A stretch of DNA of 64,000 nt from assembly GCA_902780405.1 (NCBI GenBank), contig CACZFI010000001.1, positions 124,001 through 188,000 on the forward strand, written 5' to 3'. Positions 1-8,413 of the stretch are shown here, piece by piece (within the stretch, counting starts at the first letter, position 1; each line of letters opens with the position of its first letter). Origin of the DNA: an uncultured Lachnospiraceae bacterium. Its GTDB lineage: Bacteria > Bacillota > Clostridia > Lachnospirales > Lachnospiraceae. The position numbers and the translations under genes were made by a program. The notes beneath the pieces were generated by a model. That model did not search any database and was not told the origin of the DNA. It saw only the letters and a program-made list of their open reading frames with translations.

Positions 1-1
1 C

Positions 2-361
2 AAAGAGATCAAGAAAAAGCAGCCTGAGATCACGGTGGAAGAGCGGGCAACCGAGCCGCTTCACCTCGTACATAAGTCTCAGGAGAGCACCATCGATGAG
101 GAAGTGATCGAGGAGCTTGTAAGTCAGAATCGTAAGATCGAGCAGCAAAACGAGCGGATCGAAACCATCGTGAACAACAACACGACAGAGACCAAGACCA
201 TTATAAATAACACCGAGCATCATAAGGTTTATCAGCAGAACCAGGATGTCGAGGATGCGGTATCAAGAGGCATCCGAGGACAGATGGATGAGATTACCGA
301 GAAGGTATACAACAAACTTTCCAAGCGACTTGCCAACGAAAAAATACGCAGAGGACTATAA
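2..361 (+). CDS. C-terminal part of a coiled-coil CIS-linked protein (cut by window edge)
   Basis: The reading frame is open from base 2 and has no convincing start inside the window, so only the last ~119 residues are present. A GTG at 35 is in frame but has no ribosome site and is probably internal. The visible part is very polar: a Glu/Gln/Asn-rich stretch (IEQQNERIETIVNNN) that should form a coiled coil, then an amphipathic tail rich in Lys and Arg. It ends 3 bp before the first tube-family gene, so it is almost certainly co-translated with the CIS module. I do not recognise the family; a small assembly or chaperone protein of the tail is one possibility. Confidence 0.7.
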   Translation, partial: KEIKKKQPEITVEERATEPLHLVHKSQESTIDEEVIEELVSQNRKIEQQNERIETIVNNNTTETKTIINNTEHHKVYQQNQDVEDAVSRGIRGQMDEITEKVYNKLSKRLANEKIRRGL

Positions 362-364
362 TAT

Positions 365-1228
365 ATGGATACATTAAATGCCCTGACGGGAGGCGCACCC
401 AAGGCCATCCTCTTCGTTCAGAAACGTAAAATTACATATTCCGGCGTATCGAAGGAGACAGCGGTGAACACCAACATCGCAGCGCTTCGTCAGGTGACCA
501 AGGCGAAAAACACAAAATCCATTGCCAAGCGTATGACAGAGGCGGCAGGACAGGTGACGGGCGTGGATGCAAATCTGGCAAAGCAGGCCGAGATCAATCA
601 GCTTTCCAATGAGGTGGCAACCGGACTTGCTTCGTCCAGTTTCCTCAAGTTCGAAGTACAGTATAACCCCAACACCCTGTCGATCCGAACCAATGCCGGC
701 AGACACAAGGAGTACCGTGCAATGGGTGATTCCGGTGCGATGCAGTATGCGATCACCGACCGACCTGCTACCACCTATATGGATGTGCAGCTGGTCTTTG
801 AGGACGTGAATACCCAGGACGCATTCGTACGCTCCAACCTCAACCTGAACGTTAACAACGTCAAAGACATGGCTGTAAATGCGGTCAGAAAGCTGAACAA
901 TGACCATCCAACGGTCAAGCCGCAGGTAGAGGGACTCTTGTCACTTCTCAATATGGAAAACACCAGAAGAGTTGTCTTTTTCTGGTCCAATATGTTTTTC
1001 CACGGCGTTTTGGAGTCCGTGGATGCGACTTACAATATGTTCAACAAGATCGGAGAACCGATCAAGGCGCAGGTCAATCTAACCATCCGACAGGCAGCTG
1101 CAGGTGACGAGTACAAGACGGATCAGGAGTACTGGACCAAGGCCTTTGACGATGCATTTACCGAATCCCCCTTTGGTGGTGGTTTGACGGGAGAAATAGG
1201 AGATCTCGCAAGCGGATTTTTCGGATAG
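365..1228 (+). CDS. CIS tube-family protein 1 (Afp7/Pvc7-like)
   Basis: This 287-aa protein matches the contractile injection system tube-protein family that joins the inner tube to the baseplate in Afp/PVC-type particles. Diagnostic features are FEVQYNPNTLSI near residues 96-107, a middle stretch ending in VVFFWSNMFFHGVLESV, and YNMFNKIGEPIKAQVNLTIR near residues 220-240. Many family members carry a C-terminal LysM domain; this one lacks it and ends in a short Gly-rich tail. The gene starts 3 bp after the upstream coding region and is followed 9 bp later by a longer paralogue. The family call is firm; the exact position in the particle is inferred. Confidence 0.88.
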   Translation: MDTLNALTGGAPKAILFVQKRKITYSGVSKETAVNTNIAALRQVTKAKNTKSIAKRMTEAAGQVTGVDANLAKQAEINQLSNEVATGLASSSFLKFEVQYNPNTLSIRTNAGRHKEYRAMGDSGAMQYAITDRPATTYMDVQLVFEDVNTQDAFVRSNLNLNVNNVKDMAVNAVRKLNNDHPTVKPQVEGLLSLLNMENTRRVVFFWSNMFFHGVLESVDATYNMFNKIGEPIKAQVNLTIRQAAAGDEYKTDQEYWTKAFDDAFTESPFGGGLTGEIGDLASGFFG

Positions 1229-1237
1229 GAGTAATCT

Positions 1238-2575
1238 ATGGGTTTACTTGAAACCTACAATGACATATCTGATTTTCTGACCGGAAAGATCGAGAAGGCG
1301 GTTATTACCATTATCGATAAGCGCACGGACAATCCGCCCAAGAAGGAAGAGGGCGTAAAGACCAAGTCAGGAGAGTCGCCCACAGGACTCGGAGGTATCT
1401 CCGGCAAGGTGGCGGAGGGTGCCATCGATAAGGCCAAGGATGCAGCGAAGAACGCTGCCATGGATGAGGTGAAAAAACGCGCAGGCGACTATGCGGCGCT
1501 TGCCGACTTAAAGTCCAAAAGCGTGCTCGGGAAAGAGCGGAATTTTGAGGTGCAGTTCAATCCCTCAACCCTTCGTATCTCCGCAAGAAAATACGCTTCG
1601 CAGGATTTGCGTAAGGCGGACGGTTCCCAGAATGCCAGGAACATCAACGAAGCCAATCCCTATCCGGATATGGAGCTTTCTGTCACACTCATTTTTGCGA
1701 AGGTCGTACCGAGCGAGGCTTTCCTCTATGACTCGGACTTAAGAAACGCCAGCAGTCTGGTCAACTACGGGTTAAGAAAACTTGCCGAGGATTCCGGAGA
1801 GACGGATCTTAGCGTACAGCAGATGGTGGAAGGTTTTATCGGCGCCATCCGCGATACGGGCACCAGAGAGATCGTGTTTACATGGAATAAGATGCGCTAT
1901 GAAGGACTCCTGATCGGTGTCCGAACGAAGTATACCATGTTCAACCTCTACGGACAGCCGATTCGGGGCGAGGTATCCTTAACCATACGTCTTTCCGATT
2001 CGGACCTTACGGCTACGGATATGGGTTACTGGGAGGATGCATATGATACGGCCTTCGGTTTCGATCCGAATGCGGATTCCGTATACGGAAAGTTAAAGAG
2101 CGGTATGGAGAGCACGGTAAGTACCCTAAAGCAGGTGCAAAACGGTGCCTTGCAGGCGATGAACCTCGGCGCACTGGGCGTCGGAATGTTCGGCAGCAGC
2201 GTGAATTCCCTGAGTAATCTCATAACGGATGAGCTTCTTGGCGACGGATCGGATCCACATGCCGTCAAGCGAAAGGATACCGGAGGTGCTGCAAGAAATC
2301 ATCGAGCGGAGAGAAAATTCGAATCCGGAACGGCAACGGACCGGAAGTTTTCCATGAAGGAAGACAATCGTAAGACGGAGCAGGAAAAGCGCGATGCGAT
2401 CAAAAAGTCGAAGGAAGACGCGGCAGATCGTGAAGAGATGGCGAAGGAGAAACCGGACGGTTCCGCTGCCGGAGCTTTTGCATCCATCAATGAGAGAATA
2501 AAGCAACCCTCGGCCGCAATCCCAATGACAGAAAAGAAGGAAAAGACCGGATCCGACAAGGGCATCCTTCGTTAA
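1238..2575 (+). CDS. CIS tube-family protein 2 with charged C-terminal extension
   Basis: A 445-aa paralogue of the preceding protein. The core is residues ~95-270, with FEVQFNPSTLRIS, EIVFTWNKMRYEGLLIGV and YTMFNLYGQPIRGEVSLTIR. It differs by an N-terminal ~90-residue Lys/Ala-rich segment and a ~160-residue C-terminal extension that is hydrophobic-helical at first (residues ~285-335) and then strongly charged and probably disordered. The ribosome site is TAGGAG just upstream of the ATG. Two adjacent copies suggest two stacked layers between tube and hub, or one copy specialised by its tail for attachment. The extension resembles nothing I recognise. Confidence 0.87.
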   Translation: MGLLETYNDISDFLTGKIEKAVITIIDKRTDNPPKKEEGVKTKSGESPTGLGGISGKVAEGAIDKAKDAAKNAAMDEVKKRAGDYAALADLKSKSVLGKERNFEVQFNPSTLRISARKYASQDLRKADGSQNARNINEANPYPDMELSVTLIFAKVVPSEAFLYDSDLRNASSLVNYGLRKLAEDSGETDLSVQQMVEGFIGAIRDTGTREIVFTWNKMRYEGLLIGVRTKYTMFNLYGQPIRGEVSLTIRLSDSDLTATDMGYWEDAYDTAFGFDPNADSVYGKLKSGMESTVSTLKQVQNGALQAMNLGALGVGMFGSSVNSLSNLITDELLGDGSDPHAVKRKDTGGAARNHRAERKFESGTATDRKFSMKEDNRKTEQEKRDAIKKSKEDAADREEMAKEKPDGSAAGAFASINERIKQPSAAIPMTEKKEKTGSDKGILR

Positions 2576-2585
2576 GGAGAAATAG

Positions 2586-3923
2586 ATGGCAGAATTTGAT
2601 TTTGACGATCTGAAAAAGAATTACGATTCATTTCGCCACCCGGTGGTCACCATTGAGATTGCCGGGAATGAATTCGGAGAGAATAAATACGGACTGGCCG
2701 TATCCGATATCAGGGTCGAGCTGTCCGCAGGATTCGAAGCTAGCATGGCAACCTTCGTGATCTACAATGTCTACGACAGGATTCAGGCAAGCTTCGTCTT
2801 TGACCGCTTCAAGAAATACGTACTGCTTGGTTCGTCCGTTGTGATGCACATGGGCTACGGCAGCACCGTGAAGGAAGTATTCCGCGGCTTTATCGCAAAG
2901 GTCAACTTTATTTATGATGAAGATGATATCCCGGGCGTAATGATCACAGCCATGGATATCAAGGGTATCATGATGACCAACAACTCCGCAAAGCAGCTTA
3001 CGGCCAAGACTTATTCCGGAGCGCTTTCCGCGATCTTGGCTCAGGAGCCCTACGTAACTTTGATGTCAGAGGGAGTCTTTAAGACCACATCCATCAAGGC
3101 TACACCGGACGGGCAGCAGGGCGGCGCAGGCGGTATCGGCGGAGCGGCCGGAGGCATGATCCCGGGTGCATCGGATGCACAGGGAGCTATGGCGGGCGCA
3201 GGCGGAGCACAGGGTGTCGGTGCAGCGGGCGGAAACCTTAGTTCCGACACGTATACGGTGGAGATGGTCGGCGAGAGCGACTATGAATTCTTTGTCCGCG
3301 CGGCCAAGCGTTTTAATTACGACTTCTTTGTCTTAAGCGGAGAATTGATCTTCCGTCCGGCCAAGAGTGATACATCGACTTATATGTCCTTGGGTCCCGA
3401 TTCGGGACTTCGAAATATCAACGTGGAGTACGACATCACCGGACTCTACGGCAAGGTGGAGGTAAGAAACGTCGATCCCGGAAAGGGAAAGGTGGTATCC
3501 TCTTCCAAGAAGTTTTCCAACAAGATCAGTCAGGGCAGCAAGGCCAAAAGCATTGTTTCCAAACTGGAGAAGGTTTATATCGATCCTACGGTGGAGACCA
3601 AGAACGATGCGGGCTATCGTGCCAACTATCTGATCGAAGATATGAGTTACAGGTTCGGTACTTTAGAAGCCGATGTGATCGGACTTCCGGAACTGGTTCC
3701 GGGCAGGTTTATCTCCATCACGGGGCTCGGCAAGGATGTGGAGAATGTCTTCTATCTTCAGGAGGTCATCCACAGCTTTACGAGTGACGGCGAATATAAG
3801 ACCAAGCTGATCGGCAAGGCAGCCACCATCACGGATGATCCCGCGGGAGCGATCGGCGGAGGCCTCGGTGGTGTCGGGGATATCGGCGGAAGCATCAGCA
3901 ACATGGGCGGAGGATTTTTCTAA
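2586..3923 (+). CDS. gpD/VgrG-like baseplate hub protein
   Basis: This 445-aa protein has the fold signature of phage late-control protein D and the hub part of Afp8/VgrG: an N-terminal domain with VTIEIAGNEF and VELSAGFEASMATF, then YTVEMVGESDYEFFVRAAKR, FFVLSGELIFRPAK and a C-terminal domain ending in a Gly-rich tail. The hub trimer caps the tube and carries the spike. Residues ~175-220 are an unusual Gly/Ala-rich insertion (GGAGGIGGAAGG and similar) that should be a flexible loop. The spike domain is a separate gene beginning directly after this stop codon. AAGGAG precedes the start. Confidence 0.88.
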   Translation: MAEFDFDDLKKNYDSFRHPVVTIEIAGNEFGENKYGLAVSDIRVELSAGFEASMATFVIYNVYDRIQASFVFDRFKKYVLLGSSVVMHMGYGSTVKEVFRGFIAKVNFIYDEDDIPGVMITAMDIKGIMMTNNSAKQLTAKTYSGALSAILAQEPYVTLMSEGVFKTTSIKATPDGQQGGAGGIGGAAGGMIPGASDAQGAMAGAGGAQGVGAAGGNLSSDTYTVEMVGESDYEFFVRAAKRFNYDFFVLSGELIFRPAKSDTSTYMSLGPDSGLRNINVEYDITGLYGKVEVRNVDPGKGKVVSSSKKFSNKISQGSKAKSIVSKLEKVYIDPTVETKNDAGYRANYLIEDMSYRFGTLEADVIGLPELVPGRFISITGLGKDVENVFYLQEVIHSFTSDGEYKTKLIGKAATITDDPAGAIGGGLGGVGDIGGSISNMGGGFF

Positions 3924-4802
3924 ATGGGTTTATTTGATGTGATCGATGATATTGCCGAGCGCAATATCAATAAAACCGAGACCGGAGACAATCGCATGTT
4001 CGGTATTGTTGTGGGAGAGGTCGTAGACAACTACGACGGTGAGCGCGCCGGAAGAGTGTGTGTTTCCATACATACCAGGGATTCGGAGGCCAACATTCTA
4101 AAATGGGCCCGCGTAGCTCTTCCTTATATGGGTAAGGAGTGGGGCATGTACTTTTTCCCCGAGAAGGGAGATCAGGTGCTTGTGGCCTTTGAGGGAGGCA
4201 ATATCGAGCGTCCCTATGTGATCGGCTGTATCCCGAAGGATGCCGACAAGTTTTTAAAGAAGTCCAAACACGAAAAGAACAAATTAAAGCGCATTGTCAC
4301 AAAGAACGGCAATGCCATAGAGATCACGGACGGTGCAAGTGACGACGATGCCGCGGAAGCACCTTCGGTTCCCTCCCCCACGGAAGGTGCGGGCGGCGTG
4401 CCCGGCGGCGGTGCGGACGGCGACAAGATCGTGATCAAGACCAAGGACGCCAAACACAGCATTACGCTCGATGACGGAAAGAATCTCATACAGCTTGTGG
4501 ATGACGACAAGAACTGCAATATCGAGATGAAGACGATGGACGGCACCATCAATGTCAAAGCTGCGCACAAGATGAACATCACGGTGGGCGACAACATCAA
4601 GATCACCATGAACGGAGATTCCGGAAAACTGCTGATCGAAGCAAGAGACGTGGTGGTAGACGCAACCGGCAAGCTTTCCACATCCTCTGCGGCGAAGACG
4701 GAGATTTCCGCGGCAAATGTTTCCGTTTCATCCAACAGTACCATGAAGCTTTCGGCGAACACCATGGTAACGATCGAAGGAAAGCCTATCCGTATCGGAT
4801 AG
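3924..4802 (+). CDS. gpV/gp5-like spike protein
   Basis: A 292-aa spike protein. Residues ~22-105 form the OB-fold domain of the baseplate assembly protein V family: FGIVVGEVVDNYD, GRVCVSIHTRD, WARVALPYMGKEWGMYFFPEKGDQV, then a conserved stretch ending near PYVIGCI. A Gly/Pro/Ala linker follows at residues ~140-170. The rest is a repetitive beta-rich tail with alternating Ser/Thr/Lys, as expected for the triple-stranded needle of a tail spike. The start codon directly follows the hub stop; CGGAGGA inside the hub gene supplies the ribosome site. No PAAR tip gene was seen in the window. Confidence 0.88.
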   Translation: MGLFDVIDDIAERNINKTETGDNRMFGIVVGEVVDNYDGERAGRVCVSIHTRDSEANILKWARVALPYMGKEWGMYFFPEKGDQVLVAFEGGNIERPYVIGCIPKDADKFLKKSKHEKNKLKRIVTKNGNAIEITDGASDDDAAEAPSVPSPTEGAGGVPGGGADGDKIVIKTKDAKHSITLDDGKNLIQLVDDDKNCNIEMKTMDGTINVKAAHKMNITVGDNIKITMNGDSGKLLIEARDVVVDATGKLSTSSAAKTEISAANVSVSSNSTMKLSANTMVTIEGKPIRIG

Positions 4803-4816
4803 ATCATGTGACCAAA

Positions 4817-4840
4817 GTGTGAGTATTCACACACTATAAT
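4817..4840 (+). promoter_or_regulatory. Palindrome and -10 box upstream of the gp25 gene
   Basis: GTGTGA and TCACAC form a perfect 6-bp inverted repeat separated by 4 bp (4817-4832), directly followed by a consensus TATAAT at 4835-4840. No good -35 box sits 17 bp upstream of that TATAAT. The palindrome therefore looks like an operator or activator site; its TGTGA/TCACA arms recall Crp/Fnr-family sites, but the spacer is 4 bp rather than the usual length. It would split the baseplate operon between the spike and wedge genes. Confidence 0.5.
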
Positions 4841-4876
4841 AGGACGAAAGTACCGCCTGTCAGGGGGAGATACGAG

Positions 4877-5332
4877 ATGGAAAAAGAATTTTTAGGAAGC
4901 GGCATGAAGTTCCCGCCGCAGATCAATCGGGCAACCGGCAGATTTGTGACGGTCAGCGAGGAAGAGAGCGTGAAGGAATCAATTTACCTGATCCTGATGA
5001 CGCAAAGAGGAGAGCGGCCTCTCCGCGAGGACTTCGGAAGCAATCTTTTAAATTATACATTTATGGATATGAGTCTTACCAGGATCAATATGCTGATTCG
5101 TACATTGAAGGACCAGATCATGAATCAGGAGCCAAGGGTTTCCGATATTACGATCCGTCCTACGGGAGACTCGGCAGCAGGAAGGCTGATCTTTGAGATC
5201 GAGTATACCGTTGCCGCCACCAACACACGGGACAACATCGTATTCCCGTTCTATTTGAACCAGGAGACAGAAACAGGAGAGGAAGAGCCGGAGAACTATG
5301 AGTCTGAACCAGTCGAAGAAATTGAATATTGA
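4877..5332 (+). CDS. gp25/GPW-like baseplate wedge protein
   Basis: A 151-aa protein of the gp25 lysozyme-like baseplate wedge family, the most conserved wedge subunit of contractile tails, which contacts the sheath. Key features are the N-terminal FPPQINRATGRF region, ESIYLILMTQRGERPLREDFGSN (residues ~36-58), the fixed ILMTQRGERP motif and a beta-strand-rich C-terminus, then an acidic tail. The start follows GGGGGAGA. The last 35 bp overlap the next gene, indicating translational coupling to its wedge partner. Confidence 0.92.
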   Translation: MEKEFLGSGMKFPPQINRATGRFVTVSEEESVKESIYLILMTQRGERPLREDFGSNLLNYTFMDMSLTRINMLIRTLKDQIMNQEPRVSDITIRPTGDSAAGRLIFEIEYTVAATNTRDNIVFPFYLNQETETGEEEPENYESEPVEEIEY

Positions 5333-8300
5333 TTCGAGAACCGAGCAGGACATCTTTGAGGAGATCACCTCTCTTGCGAAGAGCTATGACACAGGCTGGA
5401 TTCCCGATCCGGAGGATCCGGATATAGGTTCTGCGCTTGCGAATATCTATGCGCATGAGATGTCCATGAATATCAATCGCATGAATGAGATTATGGACCG
5501 CTATCACACCGAGTTTGTGAATATGTTAGACATTTCACTGCTCCCGGCGAGACCCGCATCCTCCATCGTGGTATGCGAGCTCTCCGATGATACGCTTCCC
5601 GGTGCGGGCATCCCGAAGGGTACCAAGCTTCTTACGGGAGAAGATGAGCCCATCGTCTTTGAGACGGAGCACGGTCTGTATGTAACGGGATCCAAGCTTG
5701 AGGCAGTATTTCAGGCGGATCGTGAGACGGGAGCCGTGGTTCCTCTGCTCGGAAGATTCTCCAATCCCGAGCTGATCCCAGGTGAGCAGCTGATCGAAAA
5801 GTACAGGAACCGTGACAAAAAAGTCGAAGCGGGAGAGCCGGAAGAAACAGGCTCCGAGGAATTTTCCGAGGAGAGCACGGCATCCACGATACGTCCCTTC
5901 ACGCTGTTCGGAGAAGAAGGCGGTATCGACAGAAATATCATCTGCTTCTATCACCCCACGGTGTTTGAATGCGAGAATGACAACCTTTTTGTAAGGATCG
6001 AAGGCGGAGACAGACTTGTATCGGCCATCGAGGACGGAAAGGTTCATTTTGCATTTGTTTCGGAGGAGGGGATCAAAGATTTCCCTTACTGCGAAAAGAA
6101 GGATGATCATACATTTACCTTAAGAAAATATGAAAAGAATCGAAAGATCGCTTCGGGCAACCGCACATACGGAGTACTCCTTATGATCGCGGACCATGCA
6201 CCGGAGGAGAGCATCCATGTTGATCGGATCTCATTTTCCGCACAGGGAAGGGCAGTTTCCGCAGAGAATGTCAACAACGGTGCGAACGATCTCGATGCGG
6301 ACGCATTCCTTCCGTTCACGGATACGCTTTCGGTCTTTGATGACTGCTACATCTGCCACGACAATTACTTCTCCAAGTCCGGCGCAAAGATCACCGTGGC
6401 ATTTGATCTTGCCATCAGAGAGCACAAAGTAAGTCTCACCGTCGAGCAGGTTGAGGAAAGCCTGAAAGTAATCAAGAGAAAGCCCAGAACGCAGCAGCAG
6501 GAGATTCCGGGAGACGCTTATCTTGAGGAGGTTGCATTCGAGTACTTTAACGGTACCGGATGGAAGAAGCTTCCCGTTGAGACCGATATCCGCGGTATGT
6601 TTGCGGGAGAGGGACTCGACGGAAGAAGAGAGATCACCTTTATCTGTCCCGATGACTGGGAGCCGCAGGCAACCGGTTCTTATGACGGCAGATGCATCCG
6701 TATGCAGATCTTAAAATCCGAGAACTGCTATATGCGTCCCTGCATCCATCACTATCCTGTGATCAAGGATTTGACCGTATCTTACAGCTATGAGAGCCAC
6801 TATGTGGATGCCGAGCGCGCCGAGACCATCATCGGCAGTGACAGAAGAGAGATCACGGACCAGTTGAGAAACAAGGAGGGATACACCACCTTCCTTTCCG
6901 GAAGCTATACGGAAGACGCACTTTACCTGGGATTCTCAAGACCGATGGAATCCGGCCCCGTGAGCATTCTGTTCACGCTTGCGGACAGCATGGAGTACGA
7001 GGGATTAAACTGCAGATTCGAATATATGTCACCCGAGGGCTTTAAGCCCATGAAGGTGGTCGACTATACACAGAACTTCACCCGGTCGGGCGTTGTAATG
7101 TTCCTGCCTCCCGCAGATATGCGCCGGGCAAGCTATGAAGGCAGGAAGGAGTACTGGATCCGCGTGGTAAGAAGCGTCCTTGCGGACGATCCTTATGCTT
7201 ACGAGAGTCTGCCGATGATCGAGAATATCATGCTCAATGCCGTACAGGTGTCGAACATCGAGACAAGACCCCGCCAGGATTTCTATGTTGAGGAAGTCAC
7301 CCGAAATATGCAGTTTGCATTGGGAGTATCCAATATCTTAGACACCGACGTCTGGGTCAATGAACTCGGACGCCATTCCAGAGAGCGTATGCTTGCCATC
7401 GCATCCGAAGATCCTGATAATACCGTGATCGAGCAGGATACCATGGGCAATATCACAGCCTTCTTCAAGCGCTGGCATGAGGTCGGAAGGCTTGAAACGG
7501 CCGAGGACCCGAGAAGCTACGTGCTGGACAGACTGTTAAACCGTATCATCTTCGGCGACGGTATCAAGACCTGGATCCCGCAGGTGACGGACGATGTGGC
7601 CATTCGGTGCACGGTCAGATGCTGTAACGGCCGCGCCGGCAACGTGGATGCAAATGTGATCACCGATACACAGGGATATCTGATGTACATCGGCAGCATC
7701 ACGAATCCGATCCGTGCATACGGCGGAAGCAATATCGAGGAGACCGACACGGCACTGCTTCGCGGCGCAAGCATCTTAAGCAGCAGAAACCGCCTGGTGA
7801 CCATGCAGGATTACACACGTGCCATCATGTCTTACTCCGACACCATTTCCCAGGTGAAGGGGATTGTGGGACAGGCCAAGAACAAAAAGAGCAAGTCCGG
7901 TGATCTGACCTTCGTCCTTTTGATGAAGGATTATGCGGAAGGATCCTATGCATTCCACAGGATTGTCGGAGGATTATACAACTACCTTCTGGAGCATTCG
8001 GAGATCTCCGTTACGGAGAACCATCTCCACATCGTAGAGCCCACCTTTGTGGAACTCTCCGTGGCTGTATGGATCAACGTCTTAAATATGGACGAGAGCT
8101 TCGAAATCCAGTCCAAGATGCAGCAGACTTTAGCGGAGTACCTGGATCCCGTTACAAGCAAGGGATTGAAGATCGGTACGCTTCCGCACAAATCACAGCT
8201 TCTGATGCGTCTCAATGTACTAAAGAACAAGGCCATCGTGAAGAAGTCCGTCGTGATCGCAAAGTACAGAGACGAGAAGGGCGTACATGAGATGGACTTA

Positions 8301-8369
8301 GAGGATATCAATGTGACACCGTTTATGATCGCAAGAAACGGTGAGCACAAGGTACACATCCTGAACTGA
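5298..8369 (+). CDS. Baseplate J-like wedge protein 1 (large)
   Basis: A 1023-aa wedge protein of the gpJ/gp6 type (Afp11-like). The N-terminus has SYDTGWIPDPEDPDIGSALA, the usual wedge start in which Asp-Pro-Gly/Asp-Ile is conserved. The middle (residues ~150-650) is a long set of beta-rich insertions. The C-terminal J core appears from residue ~770 (FGDGIKTWIP, GRAGNVDANVI, RAYGGSNIEETDTALLRG, then a region around NRLVTMQDYTRAI). The start lies inside the gp25 gene. It presumably dimerises with the next J-like protein to form the iris around the hub. Confidence 0.9.
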   Translation: MSLNQSKKLNIDSRTEQDIFEEITSLAKSYDTGWIPDPEDPDIGSALANIYAHEMSMNINRMNEIMDRYHTEFVNMLDISLLPARPASSIVVCELSDDTLPGAGIPKGTKLLTGEDEPIVFETEHGLYVTGSKLEAVFQADRETGAVVPLLGRFSNPELIPGEQLIEKYRNRDKKVEAGEPEETGSEEFSEESTASTIRPFTLFGEEGGIDRNIICFYHPTVFECENDNLFVRIEGGDRLVSAIEDGKVHFAFVSEEGIKDFPYCEKKDDHTFTLRKYEKNRKIASGNRTYGVLLMIADHAPEESIHVDRISFSAQGRAVSAENVNNGANDLDADAFLPFTDTLSVFDDCYICHDNYFSKSGAKITVAFDLAIREHKVSLTVEQVEESLKVIKRKPRTQQQEIPGDAYLEEVAFEYFNGTGWKKLPVETDIRGMFAGEGLDGRREITFICPDDWEPQATGSYDGRCIRMQILKSENCYMRPCIHHYPVIKDLTVSYSYESHYVDAERAETIIGSDRREITDQLRNKEGYTTFLSGSYTEDALYLGFSRPMESGPVSILFTLADSMEYEGLNCRFEYMSPEGFKPMKVVDYTQNFTRSGVVMFLPPADMRRASYEGRKEYWIRVVRSVLADDPYAYESLPMIENIMLNAVQVSNIETRPRQDFYVEEVTRNMQFALGVSNILDTDVWVNELGRHSRERMLAIASEDPDNTVIEQDTMGNITAFFKRWHEVGRLETAEDPRSYVLDRLLNRIIFGDGIKTWIPQVTDDVAIRCTVRCCNGRAGNVDANVITDTQGYLMYIGSITNPIRAYGGSNIEETDTALLRGASILSSRNRLVTMQDYTRAIMSYSDTISQVKGIVGQAKNKKSKSGDLTFVLLMKDYAEGSYAFHRIVGGLYNYLLEHSEISVTENHLHIVEPTFVELSVAVWINVLNMDESFEIQSKMQQTLAEYLDPVTSKGLKIGTLPHKSQLLMRLNVLKNKAIVKKSVVIAKYRDEKGVHEMDLEDINVTPFMIARNGEHKVHILN

Positions 8370-8413
8370 CGATGCGACCGGTGACGTAGTATACGTACGG
8401 AAAGGATACAAAG

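Noticed and set aside
8381..8400. GTGACG before the second J-like gene as another copy of the cargo promoter motif
   Set aside because: The TGN and A/T-rich hexamer are missing at the required distance.
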